Positions 34,567 through 47,600 of a DNA stretch of 64,000 bases are shown here, in pieces. A program made the position numbers and the translations under genes. Source of the DNA: Cryobacterium sinapicolor (GTDB taxonomy: Bacteria; Actinomycetota; Actinomycetes; Actinomycetales; Microbacteriaceae); contig NZ_SOGQ01000086.1 in assembly GCF_004403465.1 (NCBI RefSeq), positions 16,597 through 80,596 of the forward strand, read 5' to 3'. The notes under the pieces are model-generated. The model did no database searches. It saw nothing but the letters and a program-made list of their open reading frames with translations, and had not been told where the DNA came from. The stretch's first letter is position 1. Each line of letters begins with the position of its first letter.

Positions 34567-35418
34567 TCAGGGCAGCGGGGCAAACAGACGGATGCCCGTG
34601 AGCCCGATTCCGAGCCCCGCGGCGACGATCGCGGTGACGCCGCCGATGTAGGCGATGAGGGTTCCCGGGGTGTCCCCGAACGCGCGGAAGTAGGTGACCA
34701 GGAACGCGGCGACTGCGACCACGGCGAATGGAATCAGGATACGCAGCTGCAGACGGTCGACCCCGGGCGGGCGCGCGTTCTTCCCACCGAGCGATGCGAC
34801 GCCTCTGGACCACGGCCCGCGGGTCAGCACAAGCCCGGCCACGCAGCCCCAGAGCGCCACGACGAGCAGCGCCGCGATGACGTCACTGGGACGATGCCAG
34901 CCGTTCGCGAGCGTGGCCACCCCGGCCAGGATGGCGAACCCGGATCCGCCGAGGGCTGCGAGACCGCGCGTGCGGGGACTCGCGACCAGGAATACAGCGA
35001 GAGCGGATGCCGCCGCCACCGTTGTATGCCCCGAGGGGAATGAATTGCCGTCGTAGCCCTCCACGCCGAGGTCCGGCCGGGTCAGGAGAATCATTTTCAA
35101 CAGTTGCGTGCTCACGACGGCGGCTAGAGCCGCCCCGAAGGCCACGATCAGGGTCTTGCCGTTGCGCCGCACGACGGTCACGACCCCGGTGAGCAGCAAC
35201 CCGACGATGACGGAGACCAGCGGAACGGCATCCAACAGCTCCTGTGCGAGCGGCGTGACGCTGCGGCGTCCGAACTCGGCGCCGTCGAAGGCGAGCTGGT
35301 CCATCGCCTGGCCGGAGAGGGTGCGCACGAAGTAAAGGTAGAGCCCGGCGAAGAGAATGATCGCGGCGAACGCCGCCACCAGATAGCGAACGGGGCTGAT
35401 CGTCGAAGAGGTGCGCAC
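34567..35418 (-). CDS. PAP2-superfamily membrane phosphatase
   Basis: The 283-residue protein has six predicted helices and the three phosphatase motifs: KMILLTRPDLG, FPSGHTTVAAA with the catalytic His, and NGWHRPSDVIAALL. Such enzymes dephosphorylate lipid phosphates such as undecaprenyl pyrophosphate or phosphatidate. The GTG at 35418 is preferred because longer versions would overlap the divergent small gene. It ends 55 bases before the PKS start region in the same direction; a role in the lipid product of that locus is possible but unproven. The last two helices extend beyond the core domain. Confidence 0.85.
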   Translation of the reverse strand: MRTSSTISPVRYLVAAFAAIILFAGLYLYFVRTLSGQAMDQLAFDGAEFGRRSVTPLAQELLDAVPLVSVIVGLLLTGVVTVVRRNGKTLIVAFGAALAAVVSTQLLKMILLTRPDLGVEGYDGNSFPSGHTTVAAASALAVFLVASPRTRGLAALGGSGFAILAGVATLANGWHRPSDVIAALLVVALWGCVAGLVLTRGPWSRGVASLGGKNARPPGVDRLQLRILIPFAVVAVAAFLVTYFRAFGDTPGTLIAYIGGVTAIVAAGLGIGLTGIRLFAPLP

Positions 35419-35480
35419 GGTATAGCTTCGCACGCGACGGCACGGTTGACTCCGTTCGGCATCGGCGTAGCTTTTCGAGA

Positions 35481-35696
35481 ATGGTCGCAAGAAAGCGTGG
35501 GCAGGCACGGGCCGCCCGAAAAGAGCGTCGGCAGCGTGAGGCACAGATCGGTGGTTTCACCGGTCTGGAGGGAGACTTCGAGGCGGAACGGCGTCGCGCC
35601 GCCGCGGCGGCCCATGAGCAGACCGAGCCCTACGAGGACGACAGCCTCGACAAGCCGGTCTTCCCCGATTCGACCTCTGGGCTGACTCACCCGTAG
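35481..35696 (+). CDS. Small basic protein of unknown function
   Basis: The 71-residue product starts [20 protein letters not shown], highly basic and helical, then turns acidic ([10 protein letters not shown]). It is divergent from the PAP2 gene with 62 bases between the starts. GAGA precedes the ATG, a weak ribosome site. I recognise no family. GC-rich codon use and lack of any competing gene support it moderately. The remaining 298 bases to the next gene show no further gene. Confidence 0.5.
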   Translation: MVARKRGQARAARKERRQREAQIGGFTGLEGDFEAERRRAAAAAHEQTEPYEDDSLDKPVFPDSTSGLTHP

Positions 35697-35994
35697 TGAT
35701 TTTCGCCTCTTCGCTGAGCGCGAACACATCGGTACCGTCAGCCGATTGCAGAGCGGGGCGGGCGCGCCGGACCGGGGTCAAGGCCTCGACCGTGCAGCCG
35801 TTGCAGGTGAAGGAGAGCACGACGAGGATCCAGTCCTGATCAGCGATGAGGGCGGGCCCGGAGGGTACCCCCCGTGCGACCCTTCACTGTGTTCGCCTGC
35901 CATTCACCCACGGTTCAGCCCCTGCTGCTCAAATAATCAGAGTAGAGTCAGCGAACTCATCGAAGAGTTCTTAGCCCCAACGAATGGATGCTCC

Positions 35995-36933
35995 GTGAAC
36001 ATTCGAACGGCCGAATACCCCAGGCCGGATCATTTTCTGCTCCACCTCAGCGACACCCACCTGCTTGCGAACGGCGGTCGCCTGTACGACCAGGTCGACA
36101 GCACCGCCCATCTCGCGCAGCTGTTCGCGGAGGTCGAGGCCTCCTCCGGACGACCTGACGCCATCATCATCACAGGTGACCTGGCCGACAAGGGCGAACC
36201 GGAGGCTTACCGTGCCCTGCAGAAGATCGTCGAGCCGGCCGCCGCACGGCTCGGCGCCCGCGTTTTCTGGGTGATGGGCAATCACGACGATCGGGCGTCG
36301 TTCCGCAGCACCCTTCTGAACGAACCGGCGACCACCGAGCCGATCGACCACGTCGACTACATCGGCGGCCTGCGCCTGATCACGCTGGACACCTCCGTTC
36401 CCGGCCACCACCACGGCGCCGTGACCGACGATCAACTGAGCTGGCTGGCCGACCAGCTGAGTGTTCCCGCGCCGGACGGCACCATCCTCGCCATGCACCA
36501 CCCGCCCGTGCCGAGCGTGCTCGACCTGGCTGTGTCGGTCGAGTTGCGCGACCAGACCCGCCTGGCCCAGGTGCTCCGTGGCACGGATGTGCGCAGCATC
36601 CTCGCCGGGCATCTGCACTACTCCTCGATGGCGACGTTCGCGGGCATTCCGGTGTCGGTGGCGTCGGCCACCTGCTACACGCAGGACCTGAACGTGCCGG
36701 TCGGCGGAACGCGCGGCCGCGACGGGGCCCGCACCTTCAACCTCGTGCACGTCTTCGCGGACACGGTTCTGCACTCGGTCGTTCCGCTGGGCGACTTCCC
36801 GGCACTGGACTACATCGACGCGACGGAGAGCGCGCGCCGGTTGGCCGGCGACGGCATCCGGATCATGCCCGCGGGTACTCTGCCAGCGTTCCGCGAACCC
36901 CCGATGACCACGCCGATCCCGGTTCTGCACTAG
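35995..36933 (+). CDS. Calcineurin-like phosphoesterase (CpdA type)
   Basis: The 312-residue metallophosphoesterase carries all five motif blocks: LSDTHLL, GDLADKG, GNHDDRA, MHHPP and GHLHYSS. This set and length fit the class III cyclic-nucleotide phosphodiesterase CpdA. The GTG at 35995 is the best start in frame, just before [18 protein letters not shown]; ATGs nearby are in other frames. The last 71 bases overlap the convergent Stealth-family gene. Activity on cAMP is a family inference. Confidence 0.85.
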   Translation: MNIRTAEYPRPDHFLLHLSDTHLLANGGRLYDQVDSTAHLAQLFAEVEASSGRPDAIIITGDLADKGEPEAYRALQKIVEPAAARLGARVFWVMGNHDDRASFRSTLLNEPATTEPIDHVDYIGGLRLITLDTSVPGHHHGAVTDDQLSWLADQLSVPAPDGTILAMHHPPVPSVLDLAVSVELRDQTRLAQVLRGTDVRSILAGHLHYSSMATFAGIPVSVASATCYTQDLNVPVGGTRGRDGARTFNLVHVFADTVLHSVVPLGDFPALDYIDATESARRLAGDGIRIMPAGTLPAFREPPMTTPIPVLH

Positions 36934-38593
36934 ACGGCAGGGTATGGGCGGCCTGACCGGGGCCGACCTGGTTCTCGCGCTCCCACGGGGCGACGATCGG
37001 GAAGTACCGTTCGAGGAAGTCGGTCACGGCCGCGCGGCGCACCTCGTCGGAAATCTCCGGATTGCTGCCGTCGTTGAGGCAGAACATGTCCTGGTCGCGG
37101 CGCTTGCGCAGGGCGTTCATCTGACGCAGCGCGAGCTTGAGCGTGGTTTCGATGTAGAGCGAGCGCGCCTGGGTCTGCTCGACCGCGCGCCCCGTCATCA
37201 GTGCGTAGTAGTGGAACAGCGAGTTCGTGACCGAGATGTCGGTCGCCGAGCGGAACTGGCTGGCCGCGGTGCGGGCGAAATCGTCGGGGAACTCGGCCTC
37301 GAGTTCCTGCATCACGCTCTTGCGGAGCGGCGCCGCGGTGTGCTCGAGGTGCCGCGTGGTGACCTTGCCGAACCGGTCCCGCAGCAGGGCGCGGTTGACG
37401 CGGGCCCCGTTCTCGAAACCGCTGCGGCTGGTGTTGTTCTCACCGAGACCGATCCGGGTGGACGCCTCGATGAACTTCGTCACGCCGCCGGGAGAGAAGA
37501 ACAGCTCCGGTCCGACGGGGCGACCGAAGAACATGTCGTCATTGGAATAGAGGAAATGCTCGGCCAGCCCGGGGATGCGGTGCAGCTGGCTCTCGACGGC
37601 GTGCGAGTTATGCGTGGGCAGAACGCTCAGGTCGGGGAAGAAATCCTCGCTGCGCATGATCGTGACGCGCGGGTGCTCGGCCAGCCACGCCGGGGCAGGC
37701 GAATCCGTGGCGATGAAGATGCGGCGCACCCAGGGCGCGAACATGTACACGCTGCGGAGGGCGTACTTGAGCTCGTCGATCTGGCGGAAACGGGCATCCG
37801 AATCGTCGCCGTCACCGACGACGTAGGACTTCATGCGCTTGGCCCGTTCACGCTGGAAGTCGCTCGACGACCCGTCGACCCAGGAGAAGACCATGTCGAT
37901 GTCGAAGCTGATGTCGCTGGCCAAGTCGTCGAACATGTGCTGCAGGGTGCGCCAGCTGCGCCCGAAGAGGTCGATCGTGGTCTCGCGGGCCTCGGAACGC
38001 GGCAGCCGGGCCCGCATCAGCGAATTCTCGACCGGCGCGACTATCTCGTCGTCGCCGAAGTGCCAGAGCTCGAACTGGAACGCCGTCTCGGCGCCGTAGC
38101 GCAGGCGGCCGATCGGCTCGATGCGAGGGCGGTAGACCCGGAAGACGGATGACTTGCGCAGCGTGGTCAGGGCGCCGTCGGCCAGCAGCAGGGCCGGAGT
38201 CAGGTTCCCGTCGAGGGGTTTGGCGTAGAAGGGCTCGTTCGCGAAGGCCTCCGCGAGGATGCGGGTGAGGTTCTTGCGACATTTTCGGTCGACCGCGATC
38301 ACTGGACGGTCCCCGTCGCCGCGCACGAGCAGGAAGTCGATGCCCGCCCGTTCGAGCGCGTCGCGCACCGCGAGGAGGTCCTTGACCATCGACTCGTGGG
38401 GGGTGAAGTGGCCGTTGATCAAGTTGATCTCGCCCTTGCGCACGACCACGTCGTCGCGGTCGAACCGGCGGGTGCGCGGGTCGGGCGAGAGCAGCACGAG
38501 CTCGGGTTCCGGACTCAGCGTCAGCACGGGCAGGTTGCCTGCCGGGTCGTTCGAGGAGCGACGCTCGGTTTCCGGGCGATCGAACGTGGTCAT
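36863..38593 (-). CDS. Stealth-family sugar-phosphate transferase
   Basis: The 576-residue protein has the four Stealth regions in order: CR1 [22 protein letters not shown]2 [22 protein letters not shown]3 [20 protein letters not shown] then YSNDDMFFG, and CR4 near the C-terminus. Enzymes of this family transfer hexose-1-phosphate units into polysaccharides. An N-terminal domain of about 240 residues ([16 protein letters not shown]) precedes CR1. GAGGAGG before the ATG at 38593 fixes the start. The tail after WERENQ looks nonconserved and overlaps cpdA, as if an ancestral stop was lost. No other polysaccharide genes are adjacent. Confidence 0.85.
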   Translation of the reverse strand: MTTFDRPETERRSSNDPAGNLPVLTLSPEPELVLLSPDPRTRRFDRDDVVVRKGEINLINGHFTPHESMVKDLLAVRDALERAGIDFLLVRGDGDRPVIAVDRKCRKNLTRILAEAFANEPFYAKPLDGNLTPALLLADGALTTLRKSSVFRVYRPRIEPIGRLRYGAETAFQFELWHFGDDEIVAPVENSLMRARLPRSEARETTIDLFGRSWRTLQHMFDDLASDISFDIDMVFSWVDGSSSDFQRERAKRMKSYVVGDGDDSDARFRQIDELKYALRSVYMFAPWVRRIFIATDSPAPAWLAEHPRVTIMRSEDFFPDLSVLPTHNSHAVESQLHRIPGLAEHFLYSNDDMFFGRPVGPELFFSPGGVTKFIEASTRIGLGENNTSRSGFENGARVNRALLRDRFGKVTTRHLEHTAAPLRKSVMQELEAEFPDDFARTAASQFRSATDISVTNSLFHYYALMTGRAVEQTQARSLYIETTLKLALRQMNALRKRRDQDMFCLNDGSNPEISDEVRRAAVTDFLERYFPIVAPWERENQVGPGQAAHTLPSSAEPGSAWSSGVRGTLAEYPRA

Positions 38594-38783
38594 GGTCCTC
38601 CTCGAGAAGAATTGGGAACACTCGTTCACGAGGCAACCACATGCAATGCCGGGGAGAGTGCGTCCGTTGATGCCGGACAGCGACGACCGGTTCAGAGCCC
38701 GGGAGCAGCCGGTGGAACGCGGTGGCGCCGTCCTCATTCTATGCCGCCCGCACCCCGGCCCGGACTCCCGCCCCGGCGGCACT

Positions 38784-38841
38784 GTGCCCGTTTCGGTCGA
38801 GAGTGCCCGTTGCGCCGGTCACTCTCGACCGGAACGGCCAC
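38784..38841. repeat. Palindrome family GTGCCCGTTCCGGTCGAGAG, copy 1
   Basis: Two 22-base arms (38784-38805, 38820-38841) pair with two mismatches around the 14-base loop CCCGTTGCGCCGGT. The same loop and arms recur at 39835-39892. It lies between the DUF1761 gene and the Stealth gene, downstream of the former's partner genes on neither strand; no U-tract follows. Confidence 0.88.
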
Positions 38842-38857
38842 TCTCGCGCGGCATCCG

Positions 38858-39286
38858 TTACCCGGCGTTGATCCCGAATAGGCCGATGATCAGAGCCATC
38901 AGGAGCAGGGTGACCAGCTCGTGGGCAATATTGAGCACGGTGAGTCCGGACGGCCGGCGGTCGAAGGCGTCGTGGGTGACCATGCGAGCGGCGGTGAAGC
39001 CGGCCCAGAGGATCACGGCCGTCAGCAGGGTGTTGACCAGGAAATTCCCGCCGTAGAACGCCTGGGCGATCGCAGCGGCACCGGCGAGAACCCAGGCGGT
39101 GATGAAGCTGACGACGACGGTGACGACGAGCGGCGCGGTCGCTCCCGTGCGCATGCTTTCCTCGTCGTGACCGACGGCTTTCATCCAGTAGGCACCGAAC
39201 ACCCGGCGGGAATACCAGATCGCGCCGACGATCATGCTGGACGCTGTGGCCAGGAGCACGGCCCAGATGTTGATTTCGGGAACCAT
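38858..39286 (-). CDS. DUF1761 membrane protein
   Basis: The 142-residue protein has four predicted helices: NIWAVLLATASSMIVGAIWYS, LVVTVVVSFITAWVLAGAAA, VNTLLTAVILWAGFTAARM and ELVTLLLMALIIGLFG. The WYSRRVFGAYWMKAVG segment is typical of DUF1761. AAAGGA lies upstream of the ATG. Function unknown. Confidence 0.82.
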   Translation of the reverse strand: MVPEINIWAVLLATASSMIVGAIWYSRRVFGAYWMKAVGHDEESMRTGATAPLVVTVVVSFITAWVLAGAAAIAQAFYGGNFLVNTLLTAVILWAGFTAARMVTHDAFDRRPSGLTVLNIAHELVTLLLMALIIGLFGINAG

Positions 39287-39403
39287 CGCAGGAGTCCTTT
39301 CGGTCGGCGGCGCCGCCCGGTGAGGTCGGCTGGATTGAGGTTACTGCGGTGGCCGGGCAGCCGGCCCGATTTTTCGTTCCGGGGTCACGTCGGGCCGGAC
39401 CGG

Positions 39404-39778
39404 TCAGGCCCCGCCGATCACATACTCGGCCAGGATTGCGGCATGGTTGACCTTCGGGTCGCGAGCGCCGTAGAGCAGCGTGGTGGTCGTCTTCGTCCTC
39501 TCGTCGCAGGTGATCAGCGTGCGAAGCTCCTGCACGGCCGCCGCCGTCTCGGGTTCGGTGTCGAGCTCGGCCCGGTAGCGCGCCCCGAACTCCTCCAGGC
39601 GGGCCGGGTCGTGGTCCCACCACCGGCGCAGGTCCGGGCTGGGCGCAACCTGCTTGAGCCAGGCGTCGAGCCGGGCATCCTCCTTCGAGACGCCCCGCGG
39701 CCACAGCCGGTCGACCAGAACCCGGGTCCCGTCGCTCGAGGATGGTTCGTCGTAGACCCGCTTGATCTGAATGCCCAT
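39404..39778 (-). CDS. DUF488 family protein
   Basis: The 124-residue product matches the short DUF488 group: IQIKRVYDEPSSSDGTRVLV, DRLWPRGVSKEDARLDAWLK, then WWDHDPARLEEF and TLLYGARDPKVNHAAIL. The ATG at 39778 is preceded by GGGGGG; upstream extension would run through the palindrome. Function unknown. Confidence 0.88.
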   Translation of the reverse strand: MGIQIKRVYDEPSSSDGTRVLVDRLWPRGVSKEDARLDAWLKQVAPSPDLRRWWDHDPARLEEFGARYRAELDTEPETAAAVQELRTLITCDERTKTTTTLLYGARDPKVNHAAILAEYVIGGA

Positions 39779-39834
39779 CCCCCCATTCTGTTCCCGGCGC
39801 GGCCACCGTTCGACCAGCCCCGGGACCACGCTGG

Positions 39835-39892
39835 GTGCCCGTTCCGGTCGAGAGTGCCCGTTGCGCCGGTCACTCTCGACCGGAACGGGCAC
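39835..39892. repeat. Palindrome family GTGCCCGTTCCGGTCGAGAG, copy 2
   Basis: Perfect 22-bp arms at 39835-39856 and 39871-39892 surround the same 14-base loop as copy 1. A further tract of GGTTCGGGTGCG hexamer repeats runs from about 39912 to 39978, up to the stop of the YyaL gene. Confidence 0.95.
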
Positions 39893-39977
39893 TCTCGCGC
39901 GGCATCAGTGGCCGGGTTCCGGTTCGGGTGCGGGTTCGGGTGCGGGTGCGGGTTCGGGTTCAGGTTCAGGTTCGGGC

Positions 39978-42047
<2,070 letters not shown>

Positions 42048-42093
42048 GCCTCCATTGTGCCGCTGTCCCCTGGGGCGGCGGATCAGAGGCGGC

Positions 42094-42777
42094 TTAGAGC
42101 CGGGCGGCCGCCAGGTCGACGGTCAGGGCCCCGCGGGCGCGGCGCTGCACGCGCATCCAGATGAAGAAGCCGGCGAGGGTGAACGCGCCGTAGAAGAGGT
42201 AGAGAACGGCGGAGGCGTAGTAGCCGGCGCTGAGCAGCAGCGGCACCCCGACGATGTCGACGGCCACCCAGATCAGCCAGAACTCGGTCCAGCCCTTGGC
42301 CATGCCGTAGGTGGCCAGCAACGAGCCGGTGAAGATCCAGGCATCGGCCCAGACCGGCTCGAACGAGCCGAGAGCACGGAAGACAGGGGTGAGCACCAGG
42401 GTGCCCGCGACGAGTCCGAGTCCGAGCAGGATACGCGCACGAGCACCGGCCCAGTGCGGGGCCACGGCGTTTTGCGTGAGCCCCCGCCGATGGTTGGACC
42501 ACTGGATCCAGCCGAAGACCGACACGATGATGAACATGATCTGCCGCCCGGCCTGGCCGAGCAGGTTGACCGGGTTGGGGGTGCCGAAGACGGCACCGAG
42601 GAACACCGTGAACAACAGCACGTTGCCGACGATCCCGACCGGCCAGGCCCACACCTTGCGGCGCATTCCGCCGACGGCGCTCAGGATGCCGAAAACGTTG
42701 CCGATGATCTCGCGCCAGAGAATCGTCTGGGTTCCGATCTGCAGCTGTGCGTCGAACAGCCACTCGATCGGGTTCAT
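42094..42777 (-). CDS. pnuC: PnuC-type nicotinamide riboside transporter
   Basis: The 227-residue inner-membrane protein has about seven helices. Features include WAWPVGIVGNVLLF, the SVFGWIQWSN motif with paired Trp residues, and ATYGMAKGWTEFWLIWVAVDI. PnuC transports nicotinamide riboside by facilitated diffusion coupled to phosphorylation inside. No NAD-II or preQ1-type riboswitch was recognised upstream. A purine-rich GAGGAAGATGACGG leads into the ATG. Confidence 0.9.
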   Translation of the reverse strand: MNPIEWLFDAQLQIGTQTILWREIIGNVFGILSAVGGMRRKVWAWPVGIVGNVLLFTVFLGAVFGTPNPVNLLGQAGRQIMFIIVSVFGWIQWSNHRRGLTQNAVAPHWAGARARILLGLGLVAGTLVLTPVFRALGSFEPVWADAWIFTGSLLATYGMAKGWTEFWLIWVAVDIVGVPLLLSAGYYASAVLYLFYGAFTLAGFFIWMRVQRRARGALTVDLAAARL

Positions 42778-42876
42778 CCGTCATCTTCCTCGCCGGGCGC
42801 TTCCCGCCCTCCCCAACCTAACGCCACTGCCGGGCCGCCCGGTCCGAAGGCGGCCCCGCGGGGCAGGGCGGAACGG

Positions 42877-43719
<843 letters not shown>

Positions 43720-43774
43720 CTAGGTCGGGGCATCGACCTGCCCCTGAACGGCCGCTGAACGGGAGACTGCTGCT

Positions 43775-44548
43775 CTACTGCTGAGTCGTTTCCGGAACCG
43801 GACCCGGCCCCGGAGCTGCCCAACCGCTCCCGAGGCTCAGGTAGCAGAGCTCGGGCTCCACGAAGGGGCGCAGCCCGACCTGGTCCGGGTCGTGGCCCAG
43901 CTCGCGCGCCACCCCGCGCACGAGACCCAGGTGCACGGAGCAGATGACATCGGGGGCGTCGCGCGCATCGGCCCGGAACGGGCAGGCGAGCAGGCTGATC
44001 ACGGGAGCGGCTGCGACACCCTCGGCGGCGGCGGCGACACCGTCAGCGTCACCCTCGGTCGCAGCGGAGTCGGGTTCGAGCGCCGACTCCTCCAGTTGGG
44101 GATCGAAACCGAGCCGGTCGAGGATGCGCAGCAGCGGCGCGGTGCCGTCGTCGGCGCTCCCCCGCAGCTCGTCGGCGTAGTTCTCGGCCCAGGTCTCGCC
44201 GGCACGGACGGCCCGGGCCCGTCCGCTGTCGGCGTCCTCGGCGAGCGCCGTGGCCAACACCCGGCTCAGATCGTGCTGGGCGCCGACTTCCCGGGCGGCG
44301 GGCCCCGCGGTGAACAGAATCCGCGGGCGGCCGCGCGTTCCGGCACGACCGACGGCGCGCCGGATCAGGCCGGCATTCTCAAGCTGATCGAGATGGAACC
44401 GGGCGGTCGTCACGTGCAAGCCGATGCGCGCCGCGACCGCGGCGGCGTCGAGCGGGATGGCGGATCCCATCAGGAGGTCGAGCACCTGGCGCCGGGCGTC
44501 GGAGGCAAGGGCGGCGTGCCGGTCCCCTGACCCTTCGTCATTGATCAT
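43775..44548 (-). CDS. SufR-like winged-helix regulator with Cys/His cluster
   Basis: This 257-residue protein has an N-terminal winged helix (LDAAAVAARIGLHVTTARFHLDQLENAGL). The C-terminal half carries C189 (LLACPFRAD), C203 and H206 (VICSVHLG) and C235 (PELCYL), the spacing of Fe-S or metal-sensing SufR-like regulators. A nonconserved, Ala/Glu/Asp-rich linker covers about 150-182. No suf genes are nearby; the downstream partner is an aldo/keto reductase, pointing to redox-responsive control, an inference. It diverges from hrpA with 140 bases between. The ATG at 44548 has only AAAGA upstream. Confidence 0.8.
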   Translation of the reverse strand: MINDEGSGDRHAALASDARRQVLDLLMGSAIPLDAAAVAARIGLHVTTARFHLDQLENAGLIRRAVGRAGTRGRPRILFTAGPAAREVGAQHDLSRVLATALAEDADSGRARAVRAGETWAENYADELRGSADDGTAPLLRILDRLGFDPQLEESALEPDSAATEGDADGVAAAAEGVAAAPVISLLACPFRADARDAPDVICSVHLGLVRGVARELGHDPDQVGLRPFVEPELCYLSLGSGWAAPGPGPVPETTQQ

Positions 44549-44688
44549 TCTTTGATGCTAACATCGTGCGGTTAAAAGCGCGCCGGGCCGGCCGCGGTAC
44601 TCGTCCCGCCGCGACGTTTCGAGCCCGACACCGGGTGAACCGGGGCAGCATCCGTCGATCACCGCGTTTGTCATACGATAGAAGGCTC

Positions 44689-47600
44689 ATGATCCCCGTC
44701 GAAATCACCTTCCCGCCCGAACTTCCGGTCAGCCAGCGCCGGGAGGACATCGCCCGCGCCATCCGGGACAACCAGGTGGTTATCGTCGCCGGCGCGACGG
44801 GTTCCGGCAAGACCACCCAGCTGCCGAAGATCTGCCTCGAGCTGGGCCGGGAGAACATCGGCCACACCCAGCCCCGCCGGCTCGCCGCGCGCACGATCGC
44901 GGAGCGCATTGCCGAGGAGCTCGGCCAGGAGGTCGGGCAGACGGTCGGCTACCAGGTGCGGTTCACCGACCAGGTCGGACCGGATACCCGGATCAAGCTG
45001 ATGACCGACGGCATCCTGCTCAATGAGATGCACCGCGACCGCCTGCTCCGCAAGTACGACACGATCATCATCGACGAGGCGCACGAGCGCAGCCTCAACA
45101 TCGACTTCCTGCTCGGATACCTGCGGCAACTGCTTCCGCAGCGCCCCGACCTCAAACTCATCATCACCTCCGCGACGATCGACCCGCAGAGTTTCGCCGA
45201 GCACTTCGCCACGCCCGACGGCACGCCGGCCCCGATCATCGAGGTCTCCGGGCGCACCTACCCGGTGGAGATCCGCTACCGCCCGCTGGTCGCCGAGGCG
45301 ATGGACGCCGACGACGACGAGACGACGGATGCCGCTCCCACCGTCGACCGGGATTACATCGAGGGGATCTCCGCCGCGCTCGACGAGCTCGACCGGGAGT
45401 CCAGCGGCGACGTGCTGGTCTTCCTCAGCGGCGAGACCGAGATCCGGGACGCCGCCGACGCGCTGCAGGGCAAGTACGCCTCCTCGGGGCGCACCAGCCC
45501 CACGGAGATCCTGCCGCTGTACGGGCGGCTCTCCTCCGCCGACCAGCACAAGGTGTTCCAGCCATCGAAGGTCGCCGGTGTGCGGCGGCGCATCGTGCTG
45601 GCGACGAACGTGGCGGAGACCAGCCTGACCGTGCCGGGCATCCGTTACGTCATCGACGCCGGAACCGCCCGGATCAGCCGGTACAGCGTGCGCTCGAAGG
45701 TGCAGCGCCTGCCGATCGAGGCTATCTCGCAGGCCTCCGCGAACCAGCGCTCGGGCCGAAGCGGCCGCACCAGCGACGGCATCGCCATCCGCCTCTATTC
45801 GGAGGAGGACTTCACCCGCCGGCCCGAGTACACCGAGCCGGAGGTGCTGCGGACGAACCTGGCCGCGGTCATCCTGCAGATGATCTCGCTCGGCCTCGGC
45901 GACATCGCCGCGTTCCCGTTCCTCACGCCCCCCGACTCGCGCGGCATCAAGGACGGCCTCGACCTGCTCGCCGAGCTCGGGGCGGTGGCCCCCGACACGG
46001 CCGGCCACACGACCGGCTCCAAGGCCGGCGGCTCCAAACCCGGCGTCTCCAAACTGACGCGCATCGGCCAGCAGCTCGCGAAGCTGCCGATCGACCCTCG
46101 GTTCGGGCGGATGGTGATCGAGTCCAAGACGCAGGCCGTGAGCCGCGAAGTGATGGTGATCGTCTCCGGGCTCACCATTCAGGACCCCCGCGAACGCCCG
46201 CTCGAGCGCCGCGCGCAGGCCGACCAGCAGCACGCCCGTTTCACCGACCCGACGAGCGATTTCCTCAGCCTGCTGAACCTCTGGAACTACCTCGAGACGC
46301 AACAGAAGGAGCTCGGCTCCAGCGCGTTCCGGCGACTCTGCAAGAACGAGTTCCTCAACTACCTGCGGGTGCGCGAGTGGCAGGACGTATACAAGCAGCT
46401 GCGCCAGATGGCCAAGCCGCTCGGCCTGCACATCGGTGATCCCAGCGTGAATCCCGACGGCATCCACCGTTCGCTCCTGGCCGGCCTGCTCTCCCATATC
46501 GGCCTCAAGGACACCATCAAGAAGGACTACATCGGCGCCCGTCAGCAACGGTTCGTGATCTTCCCGGGCTCGGCGCTGGCGAAGAAGCAACCGAACGCCG
46601 TGATGAGCGCCGAACTGGTCGAGACCAGTCGACTGTTCGCCCGGATGAACGCGGTCGTCGACCCGGCCTGGGCCGAGCCGCTCGCCGGGGACCTCTGCAA
46701 GCGCAGCTACTCCGAGCCGCACTGGGAGAAGAAGCAGGGCGCGGTCGTCGCCTACGAGCGGGTCACCCTCTACGGGGTGCCGATCGTGCCGCGCCGCCGG
46801 ATCCAGTTCTCGCGGGTCGACCCCGCGTATGCCCGCGACCTGTTCATCCGGCACGCGCTGGTTGAGGGCGAGTGGGACCTCGACCGCATCGACCAGCGGG
46901 TCACCGCCTTCGACCGGGCCAACACGAGCCTGCGCAAGGAACTCGCCGAGCTCGAGGAGCGCACGCGGCGCCGGGACATCCTCTTCGACGACGAGGCCGT
47001 GTTCGAGTTCTACCAGAAACGCATTCCGGCCGACGTATGCTCCACCCGCACGTTCGAGACTTGGTGGCGCCAGGCGCGCGTGACAACGCCCGACCTGCTC
47101 ACGATGACCGCCGAGGCGCTGGTGCCCGACGACGCACCGGAGATCGACGAGGCCGTGTTCCCGCCGATCTGGCGGCAGGGCGACCAGAAGTTCGCCCTCA
47201 GCTACCGCTTTGAGCCCGGCGCGGATGACGATGGCGTGGCCGTGCAGATCCCGCTGGCCCTGCTCGCCCGGCTCTCCCCCACCGGCTTCGACTGGCAGGT
47301 GCCGGGACTCCGTGCCGACCTGGTCACGGCGCTGATCAAATCGCTGCCCAAGAGCATCCGTCGCAACGTGGTGCCTGCCGGCGACTGGGCCAAGCGACTG
47401 CTGAACGAGCTGCCGCCGGCGCCGGGAGAGGTGTCGGTCGGGGTCTCGACGGGCTCGACAACCCATGGTTCGAGTATCGGTTCGAGTATCGGCCGCGGGT
47501 CGCTGTTCGATCGCGACGACGTGCCCTTCACCGAGACGCTGGCCGCTCTGATCCAGAAGCTCACCTATGTGCCGGTGACCGCGAACGACTTCGAATTGAT

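Noticed and set aside
42778..42876. Riboswitch upstream of pnuC
   Set aside because: The leader is short and no preQ1, NAD or TPP consensus could be recognised.
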